Positions 58,367 to 64,000 of a stretch of 64,000 nucleotides of DNA are shown here, piece by piece; within the stretch, counting starts at the first letter, position 1; the number at the start of each line of letters is the position of its first letter. Made by a program: the position numbers and the translations under genes. Source of the DNA: Paraburkholderia caballeronis. GTDB lineage: Bacteria > Pseudomonadota > Gammaproteobacteria > Burkholderiales > Burkholderiaceae. Below the pieces are notes generated by a model, which saw only the letters and a list, made by a program, of their open reading frames with translations, had not been told where the DNA came from and did no database searches. The stretch lies in NCBI RefSeq assembly GCF_900104845.1, contig NZ_FNSR01000001.1, positions 2,170,001 to 2,234,000 of the forward strand, read 5' to 3'.

Positions 58367-59340
58367 CGCAGTGCGCCGGCCGCGGGTTCGACGGCCGGTT
58401 GATCCGCGGTGGCGAAGGTAGCGGCAACGGCCGGCGCCGGCCGCGTGTCGTGACGCGAGATCGCCTGGGTGACGTGCGCGCCCGGCGGCACGCTGTCGGT
58501 CAGCCATACGTTGCCGCCGATCACCGCGCCGCGCCCGAGCGTCACGCGGCCGAGGATCGTCGCGCCCGCGTAGATCACGACGTCGTCCTCGACGATCGGA
58601 TGGCGCGCGAGCCCCTTCTCCAGATGGCCGGCCGCATCGCGCGGAAAACGTTTTGCACCGAGCGTCACCGCCTGGTACACGCGCACGCGTTCGCCGATCA
58701 CCGACGTCTCGCCGATCACGACGCCAGTGCCATGGTCGATGAAAAACCCCGCGCCGATCTGCGCGCCCGGATGGATGTCGATGCCGGTCGCCGCATGCGC
58801 GAGTTCCGCGACGATCCGCGCGAGCAGCGGCAGGCCGAGCCGATACAGTTCGTGCGCGAGGCGATGGTGGATCATCGCGAGCACGCCCGGATAACACAGC
58901 AGCACCTCGTCGACGCTGCCCGCCGCCGGGTCGCCGTGGAACGCGGCGAGCACGTCGCTGTCGAGCAGCGAGCGGATCGCCGGCAGCCGCTGCGCGAACG
59001 CGTGCACGGCGGCGCTTGCGCGCGCATCGATGTCGGCGTCGTCGGGCCGGCCATGCCGCGCCTTGTATTGCAGTTCGAGCCGCGCCTGCGCGAGCAGCGC
59101 ATGCAGCGCGGCATCGAGCGCGTGGCCGACGTAGAAGTTTTCGCTTTCCTGACGCAGATCCGGCGGCCCGAGCCGCATCGGAAACAGCACGCCCTTCAGC
59201 GTATCGACGATGTCCGCGAGCGCCTCGCGCGCCGGCAGCTCGCGCCCGCCCGGTTCGAGCGAACGGCGCTGCTCCTCGCGCCACTGCTGGCGCACGGTCT
59301 GCAGTGCGCCGACGATTTCTGCGACATTGAATACGGTCAC
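58363..59340 (-). CDS. cysE: Serine O-acetyltransferase
   Basis: A 325-residue enzyme that makes O-acetylserine, the carbon skeleton for cysteine. The left-handed beta-helix region is clear: ATGIDIHPGAQIGAGFFIDHGTGVVIGET, GERVRVYQAVTLGAKRFP and HPIVEDDVVIYAGATILGRV. The N-terminal domain of about 180 residues is of the long EpsC type. The GTG at 59340 is preferred because GGGGAG lies 8 bases upstream; GTG 59349 overlaps that site. It stands between a rhodanese and an XRE gene, as in many family 2A encapsulin loci, where extra CysE supports cysteine supply for the desulfurase. Confidence 0.94.
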   Translation of the reverse strand: MTVFNVAEIVGALQTVRQQWREEQRRSLEPGGRELPAREALADIVDTLKGVLFPMRLGPPDLRQESENFYVGHALDAALHALLAQARLELQYKARHGRPDDADIDARASAAVHAFAQRLPAIRSLLDSDVLAAFHGDPAAGSVDEVLLCYPGVLAMIHHRLAHELYRLGLPLLARIVAELAHAATGIDIHPGAQIGAGFFIDHGTGVVIGETSVIGERVRVYQAVTLGAKRFPRDAAGHLEKGLARHPIVEDDVVIYAGATILGRVTLGRGAVIGGNVWLTDSVPPGAHVTQAISRHDTRPAPAVAATFATADQPAVEPAAGALR

Positions 59341-59418
59341 GTTACGCACTCCCCGGTATGCGAATACCCTTGAATCACATCAAGCTGTCGGGTGCGCGTC
59401 CCGCGACGCGACCCGCTT

Positions 59419-59886
59419 CTAGTCCTGCACCCACGGCAAACCGTGGAACCGCCAGCCGTTGCGCAGCCCGCGATGGCCGGCGTCGTCGAGGTCGCCCTCG
59501 AAACCCTCCTGCACGTTGAACACGTTCGTGAACCCCGCCTTCGCGGCGGCCTCGGCGGCCAGCGCCGAGCGGTTGCCGCTACGGCACAGCAGCACGACCA
59601 CCGCATCCTTGCCGGTCTTCGCCTCCAGCTCGCGCACGAAGCGCGGATTGCGCGTGAGGCTCGTGCCGGTCGCCCATGCGACGTGCAGCGTGTCCGGCAC
59701 GTGGCCGACGAACTTGCGCTCCTCGGCCGTGCGCACGTCGACCAGCACCGCGTCGCCGGCCGCGCGCAGCGCCCACGCCTGCTGCGGCGTGACGCTGCCC
59801 GCATACGGCAGCCCCGCTGCCTGCGCCGCGGCGCGCGCCGCTTCGAGATCCGCGTGCAGCGGCTTGTCCTGTACTTCCACCGTCAT
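59419..59886 (-). CDS. Single-domain rhodanese-like sulfurtransferase
   Basis: A 155-residue protein with one rhodanese fold: VTPQQAWALRAAGDAVLVDVRTAEERKFVGHVP and the active loop VVVLLCRSGNRSALAA with Cys101 able to carry a persulfide. The start at 59886 has GGAGG upstream. It lacks a signal peptide, so it is cytoplasmic. It sits 78 bases upstream of cysE on the same strand. Rhodaneses recur in family 2A encapsulin operons and may pass or accept sulfane sulfur from the desulfurase. Confidence 0.94.
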   Translation of the reverse strand: MTVEVQDKPLHADLEAARAAAQAAGLPYAGSVTPQQAWALRAAGDAVLVDVRTAEERKFVGHVPDTLHVAWATGTSLTRNPRFVRELEAKTGKDAVVVLLCRSGNRSALAAEAAAKAGFTNVFNVQEGFEGDLDDAGHRGLRNGWRFHGLPWVQD

Positions 59887-59940
59887 AAAGGCCTCCAGGG
59901 TCAGCGATCGCAGCGCGTGTCGTTGTCGTCGCGCTGCTGT

Positions 59941-60012
59941 CTATAGCCATCAGGAGGTCACTATGAAAGAGCCGCACGCGAACTCAAACCAATAAAAAAT
60001 GCTATCTAAATG
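59941..60012. promoter_or_regulatory. Upstream region of rhodanese with GCTAT motifs and a short + strand frame
   Basis: CTATAG at 59941-59946 and GCTATC at 60001-60006 resemble motifs at the other sulfur-gene promoters. On the + strand an AGGAGG (59952-59957) precedes a 10-codon frame at 59963-59995 (MKEPHANSNQ). The meaning is uncertain; the frame runs opposite to its neighbours and may be chance. Confidence 0.3.
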
Positions 60013-60050
60013 AGCCGCTTTTTCGGCGTCGCAGCGTCGTGCGCCATCGC

Positions 60051-61046
60051 TCACGCGGCCGCGATGTGCGTGTCGGAGATCGCGCGCACGTCGATGCGGC
60101 GCGGCAGGATCGCTTCGCGAAACGCGGTGTCGGCGACCTGCTGGAGCGCCGCGATGTCCGCGTCGGTCACGAAACGCTGCTTGAGGGCCGAACGCGCGGT
60201 GATCTGCTTCGCCGCTTCGGGCGGCGTGCGCGTCAGCGTCGCGTAGACCTGTGCATAGGCATCGGGATTCGCGAGCGCCCAGTCGCCCGCGCGCTGGAAC
60301 CGCACGAGCACGTCGGCGATCGCCGCGCGCTTGCGGGTGTCCGCGACGGCCGCGCCCGACGCGGTGATGAATCCGAGCCCGCTATTGATGCCGGTGCCGT
60401 CGCGCAGCACGCGGCCGCCGCGCTGCGCGGCGATGCCGTAATACGGATCGAACGTTGCCCATACCTCGATCGAGCCGGATGCGAACGCGGCGAACGCATC
60501 GACCGGCAGGATGAAGCGGACCGACACGTCGTCCTTCGACAACCCCGCTTCGGCCAGCGCGCCATACAGCTGATACTGCGAGATGCTGCCGCGTGCGGAC
60601 GACACGAACACGGTGCGCCCCTTCAGGTCCGCGACGCGGCGGATCGACGAATCGGACCGCACGAGGATGCCGAGTTGCGTCGGCACGCCGGCGCGCGTCG
60701 CGACGATCTTCATGTCCGGATCGCCGGCCGCCGCCGCGAGCACCGGCAGGTCGCCGGCCGGCGCGAGATCGACTGCGCCCGCCCGCTGCGCTTCGAACAG
60801 CGGCGCCGCGCCCTGGAAGTTCGCCCAGCGGAATCCATACGGCGCGCCGTCGAGCACCTTCGCGGCTTCGACGAGCGCGCGCAGGCCGCCGGCCTGATCG
60901 CCCAGCACGAGCATCGCGCCGGACAGATCCGCTGCATAGGCACGCTGCGAATGAAGCGCGGCGGCCGCCGCCGCGAGCGGCGCGGCAGCGGCGAAGCCAA
61001 GCACGCGACGCCGCGTGGTGAAGAACGTTCGAACCGGATCGGTCAT
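60051..61046 (-). CDS. Sulfonate-type ABC substrate-binding protein (SsuA-like)
   Basis: A 331-residue periplasmic binding protein. The start at 61046 (MTDPVRTFFTTRRRVLGF) has GGAG 7 bases upstream. The twin-arginine-like TTRRRVLGF with a hydrophobic stretch ending QRAYA suggests Tat export. The mature part shows the SsuA/THI5-like pattern (FQGAAPLFEAQRAGAVDLAPAGDLPVL; VPTQLGILVRSDSSIR; DLKGRTVFVSSARGSISQYQL; FASGSIEVWATFDPYYGIA). No permease or ATPase is adjacent, so it may work with TauBC or another transporter. It heads the leftward series that contains the encapsulin genes. Confidence 0.9.
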   Translation of the reverse strand: MTDPVRTFFTTRRRVLGFAAAAPLAAAAAALHSQRAYAADLSGAMLVLGDQAGGLRALVEAAKVLDGAPYGFRWANFQGAAPLFEAQRAGAVDLAPAGDLPVLAAAAGDPDMKIVATRAGVPTQLGILVRSDSSIRRVADLKGRTVFVSSARGSISQYQLYGALAEAGLSKDDVSVRFILPVDAFAAFASGSIEVWATFDPYYGIAAQRGGRVLRDGTGINSGLGFITASGAAVADTRKRAAIADVLVRFQRAGDWALANPDAYAQVYATLTRTPPEAAKQITARSALKQRFVTDADIAALQQVADTAFREAILPRRIDVRAISDTHIAAA

Positions 61047-61107
61047 GCGCAATCTCCTGCAATGTCGCTGCAAGCGTAGCGGCGAAGCGCATCGCGCGGA
61101 ATGATTC

Positions 61108-61120
61108 GATTCAGCTATCG
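61108..61120 (-). promoter_or_regulatory. Shared GATTCAGCTATCG motif upstream of the binding-protein gene
   Basis: GATTCAGCTATCG (read on the + strand) differs from the tauA-upstream motif GATTAGCTATCG by a single inserted base, and lies about 60 bases upstream of the start codon. It is a likely site for a shared sulfur regulator of the LysR type. Confidence 0.4.
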
Positions 61121-61311
61121 TTATGGTGATTCGTTCTTTATCGTCCGCGTGTTATGGACGACGTTTGCGCCGTAGCGCTCATAAGCATGGGAGAACAAAT
61201 CCGTTACTCGCGCAACGTGCCGGGCGTTATGCTTGATCCGCCGCGCGAGGCGCGTTTACCGCCGCGTTTTCCGCCGCGCTTTCACGTCCACGTTCATTCA
61301 CGGGGTTCACG

Positions 61312-61908
61312 ATGACCACTTCGAACGGCCGCCTTGCCGATCATCCGATCGACCGTCAATTCCTCGACCGCTGGTCGCCTCGCGCGTTCACCGCCGACGC
61401 GCTGCCCGAAGCGACATTGCTCACGTTTTTCGAAGCGGCGCGCTGGGCGCCTTCGTCGTACAACTCGCAGCCGTGGCGCTTCGTTTATGCGCGTCGCGAC
61501 ACCGAACACTGGGAACGCTTTCTCGGTTTTCTGAACGAGTTCAATCGCGGTTGGGCGACGCATGCGGCGGCCATCGTGATCGTGCTGTCGAAGACGACAT
61601 TCGTGCCGCCGGGCGGCGCGAGCGAAGTGCCGGCGGCGAGCCATTCGTTCGATACGGGCGCGGCGTGGGGTTATTTCGCGTTGCAGGCAAGCCTCGCAGG
61701 ATGGAAGGCGCACGGCCTCGCGGGCATCGAACGCGACCGTATCCGCAGCGAACTCGCGATTCCCGATACGTATGCGATCGAAGCGGGCATCGCGCTCGGC
61801 CGGCCCGGCGATCCGGAGCAGTTGCCCGAAGGACTGCGTGCGCGCGAAGTGCCGAGTCCGCGTAATGCGGTCGGCACGTTCGTGGCCGAAGGTGCGTTTA
61901 CGTTCTAG
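61312..61908 (+). CDS. Nitroreductase-family flavoprotein
   Basis: A 198-residue FMN enzyme. Signatures are FLDRWSPRAFTADALPEA near the start, FFEAARWAPSSYNSQPWRFVYA, and the mid-protein SFDTGAAWGYFALQASLAGWKAHGLAG. Length fits the family. It could reduce flavin or a quinone/nitro compound. It is divergent from the sulfonate-binding-protein gene (265-base gap) and convergent with an FMN-dependent monooxygenase gene; a role in supplying reduced flavin to that enzyme is possible but unproven. Confidence 0.88.
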   Translation: MTTSNGRLADHPIDRQFLDRWSPRAFTADALPEATLLTFFEAARWAPSSYNSQPWRFVYARRDTEHWERFLGFLNEFNRGWATHAAAIVIVLSKTTFVPPGGASEVPAASHSFDTGAAWGYFALQASLAGWKAHGLAGIERDRIRSELAIPDTYAIEAGIALGRPGDPEQLPEGLRAREVPSPRNAVGTFVAEGAFTF

Positions 61909-61972
61909 AACGGTTCATCGCAGCGTTACGACGCCCTGCGTAGATCAACGGGCGGCGTAACGCGCACTGCCG

Positions 61973-63349
61973 TCACGCGATTGCTTCCGCGCGCTGCCGG
62001 AACGACGCGCCCGCGTGCCGCAAGGGCAGCGTGTCGCCCTCGCCGAACAGCTTCTGACGCAGCGAGCCCGGCGCATAAGCCGTCTTGTACAGCCCGCGAT
62101 TCTGCAGTTCCGGCACGACCAGATCGACGAAATCCTCGTAGCTCTCCGGCACCACGGTGCGGCTCAGGTTGAAGCCATCGACGCCCGCCTCGTCCACCCA
62201 CGCCTGCAACTCGTCCGCAACGTGCGCGGCGGTGCCGACGATCGCCGGATAACGTCCGCCGAGTTCGAACATTTCCAGCAGCCTGCGGCGCGTCCAGCCG
62301 TGCTGCTTCGCGGTGCGCGTCGCCGATTCGATCGCGTTGCCCGGCGCGTAATCGACCGGCGCGTCGAGGTCGTACTGCGCGTAGTCGATGCCGGTGCTCG
62401 CGGCGAAATGCGCGAGGCCGGCCTCGCGGCTCGCGTAGTGCAGATAATCCGCGTATTTCTCGCGCGCTTGTGCTTCGGTCGCGCCCGGCACCACCGCCGC
62501 GCCGACGAACACCTTCACGTCGTCCGGACGCCGGCCCGCGCGCACCAGTTCCTCGCGCAGCGTGCGTACCGTTTCGCGGCCGACCTGGCGGTTCGGCGGC
62601 GAGATGAACACGCACTCCGCGTGACGCGCGGCGAACCGCTGCCCGCGTCCCGAACTGCCCGCCTGGAACAGCACCGGCGTGCGCTGCGGCGACGGCTCCG
62701 CGAGGTGATAACCGTCCACGTTGTAATAGCGGCCCGCGTGCTGCACGCGATGCACCTTCGCCGGGTCCGCGAACACGCGCGCGGCCTTGTCGCGGCGCAC
62801 GGCGTCCGGCTCCCAGCTGCCCTCCCACAGCTTGTACAGCACGTCGAGATATTCGTCCGCGCGATCGTAGCGTTCGTCGTGCGGCAACTGTTCGGTGAGA
62901 CCCATCGCGCGCGCGGCGCTGTCGAGGTAGCCGGTCACGATGTTCCAGCCGATGCGCCCCTGCGTCAGATGATCGAGCGTCGAGAAACGCCGCGCGAGCA
63001 GATACGGCTGCTCGTAGGTGAGATTCACCGTGACGCCGAAACCGAGGTGTTCGGTGACCGCGGCCATCGCGGACACCAGCAGCGTCGGGTCGTTGACCGG
63101 CAACTGGATCGACTCGCGCAGCGTCACGTCGACGTTGTGCTGGTACACGTCGTACACGCCGACGATGTCCGCGAGAAAGAGCCCGTCGAACAGCCCGCGT
63201 TCGAGCGTGCGCGCGAGGTTGGTCCAGTACGGCAGCAGCCGGTAGTCGGTCGAGCGGTCGCGCGGATGCGTCCACAGCCCATGATTGATGTGGCCCACGC
63301 AGTTCATGTTGAACGCGTTGAGCAGGATCGGTTTGTTCGTGTTCGCCAT
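61973..63349 (-). CDS. FMN-dependent (LLM class) monooxygenase, NtaA/SnaA/DszA type
   Basis: A 458-residue bacterial luciferase-like enzyme. Family blocks: LNAFNMNCVGHINHGLWTHP, WTNLARTLERGLFDGLFLAD, FGVTVNLTYEQPYLLARRFSTLDHLTQGRIGWNIVTGY, VLFQAGSSGRGQRFAARHAE, and GVDGFNLSRTVVPESYEDFVDLVVPEL. This group needs reduced FMN from a partner reductase and includes enzymes splitting dimethyl sulfide, dibenzothiophene sulfone and nitrilotriacetate. Its position next to sulfur-import genes suggests an organosulfur substrate. Confidence 0.92.
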   Translation of the reverse strand: MANTNKPILLNAFNMNCVGHINHGLWTHPRDRSTDYRLLPYWTNLARTLERGLFDGLFLADIVGVYDVYQHNVDVTLRESIQLPVNDPTLLVSAMAAVTEHLGFGVTVNLTYEQPYLLARRFSTLDHLTQGRIGWNIVTGYLDSAARAMGLTEQLPHDERYDRADEYLDVLYKLWEGSWEPDAVRRDKAARVFADPAKVHRVQHAGRYYNVDGYHLAEPSPQRTPVLFQAGSSGRGQRFAARHAECVFISPPNRQVGRETVRTLREELVRAGRRPDDVKVFVGAAVVPGATEAQAREKYADYLHYASREAGLAHFAASTGIDYAQYDLDAPVDYAPGNAIESATRTAKQHGWTRRRLLEMFELGGRYPAIVGTAAHVADELQAWVDEAGVDGFNLSRTVVPESYEDFVDLVVPELQNRGLYKTAYAPGSLRQKLFGEGDTLPLRHAGASFRQRAEAIA

Positions 63350-63583
63350 CGTGAGGCCTCGTGCTGCGGCGGCCTCGCATCGCTGTCACGAACGGGCCGG
63401 CCCGATACGCCCGCCGCGTCGGTACGTATCGCACGTCTTGAAACGGCGACGGCCGATACGGCGGACAGGTCAATCGCTCATTGAACCAGCGTCGCGCGCG
63501 CGAGGCCACCAACTATCCGTAACTTGCATATGACGTTTGAGGCTATGCGCGGTGCGGTAACGCACGGCGGCGCGTGCGACGGT

Positions 63584-64000
63584 TCACGCGGCGGCGGCGG
63601 CCTGCGGCTCGCCATGAGACAGCGCATAGTCCTCGCCGTCGATGTCGTAACCGGACGGCTCCCAGCGGATCGCGAGCAGCACGACGAGCGACGTGAGCGG
63701 CGCGAGCGCGATCACCCAGAACACCTTCGTGCCGAGCGCGGCCGCGAGGATCGGGAACAGGAACAGCGACACCGTCGATGCGGAGCGCACGAGCGTCTGG
63801 TTGAAGCCGACGCCGATGCCGCGCAGCGACGTCGGATAGCTGAGCGACGCATACGTCATCGAATGCGAACCCGGTCCGAAACCCTGCCCGAACAGATAAC
63901 CGCCGAGCAGCAGGATCGCGAGCGCGACGAACGCGCCGCTGCCCGGATGGCCGATCAACGCGAGGCCGATCAGCGACACGAACTGCAGCGTGTGGCCGAG
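63584..64000 (-). CDS. MFS transporter, C-terminal part (cut by window end)
   Basis: At least 138 residues are visible; the frame stays open to the window edge. Hydrophobic segments and the motif SLSYPTSLRGIGVGFNQTLVRSAS are typical of the C-terminal half of sugar-porter/aromatic-acid-type MFS transporters. The tail is hydrophilic and Ala-rich. The start lies beyond the window. It is on the same strand as the monooxygenase, 234 bases downstream of no shared start, so it may carry that enzyme's substrate. Confidence 0.88.
   Translation of the reverse strand, partial: LGHTLQFVSLIGLALIGHPGSGAFVALAILLLGGYLFGQGFGPGSHSMTYASLSYPTSLRGIGVGFNQTLVRSASTVSLFLFPILAAALGTKVFWVIALAPLTSLVVLLAIRWEPSGYDIDGEDYALSHGEPQAAAAA

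Noticed and set aside
59579..59977. GTG-initiated overlapping frame covering the rhodanese start (possible leader peptide)
   Set aside because: It runs about 130 codons out of frame through the rhodanese gene without family likeness, which fits a GC shadow better than a leader peptide.

Overview
The window is GC-rich (roughly two thirds G+C by eye) with dense genes and strong codon bias. The order tig-clpP-clpX-lon-hupB-tRNA(Val)-tRNA(Asp)-ppiD, together with FetAB, ArgE/MscL, a PhaA/BktB-like thiolase, an OmpR/EnvZ pair and DUF1501/DUF1800 partners, points to a betaproteobacterium of the Burkholderia/Paraburkholderia group. Species cannot be set from the sequence alone.

Layout. 1-9.7 kb: a small lipoprotein gene, then a leftward protein-quality-control block (trigger factor, ClpP, ClpX, Lon, HU, two tRNAs, PpiD) punctuated by clear intrinsic terminators. 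10-22 kb: glycerate kinase plus a MarR regulator, tRNA-Leu, a squalene/phytoene-synthase-like protein with a degenerate first metal motif, the DUF1501/DUF1800 pair, OmpR/EnvZ, a two-cysteine peroxiredoxin, an acyltransferase-3 membrane protein and ispD-ispF. 23-34 kb: mfd, argE, a PLP dehydratase, mscL and a three-gene phosphorelay cluster (CHASE3-like kinase, single-domain regulator, hybrid kinase). 34-50 kb: an orphan small protein, an AsmA-family protein, the FetAB exporter, a stand-alone LigD-type polymerase domain, serB, a cystathionine beta-lyase and the rimO-pfkB-thiolase run. 50.3-51.7 kb: a small accessory patch with a BrnT/BrnA toxin-antitoxin pair and a decayed-looking DUF3800 gene.

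The most distinctive region is 51.9-61.1 kb, entirely on the minus strand. It holds a TauABC-type sulfonate importer, a second sulfonate-type binding protein, a rhodanese, a serine O-acetyltransferase coupled to a small XRE regulator, a family 2A (SrpI-like) encapsulin shell protein and, overlapping it, a SufS-type cysteine desulfurase carrying a disordered N-terminal extension of about 275 residues. This matches the known family 2A encapsulin cargo arrangement. A coherent reading is: sulfonate sulfur is imported, O-acetylserine for cysteine synthesis is supplied by CysE, cysteine is desulfurated inside the protein shell, and sulfur is stored or handed on (rhodanese). A shared GATTAGCTATCG-like motif lies upstream of both binding-protein genes and suggests co-regulation. 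A nitroreductase, an FMN-dependent (LLM) monooxygenase and the end of an MFS transporter follow, and may extend the sulfur-scavenging theme.

No insertion sequence, prophage or CRISPR array was seen. Several gene-free gaps carry degenerate 9-bp-period repeats.
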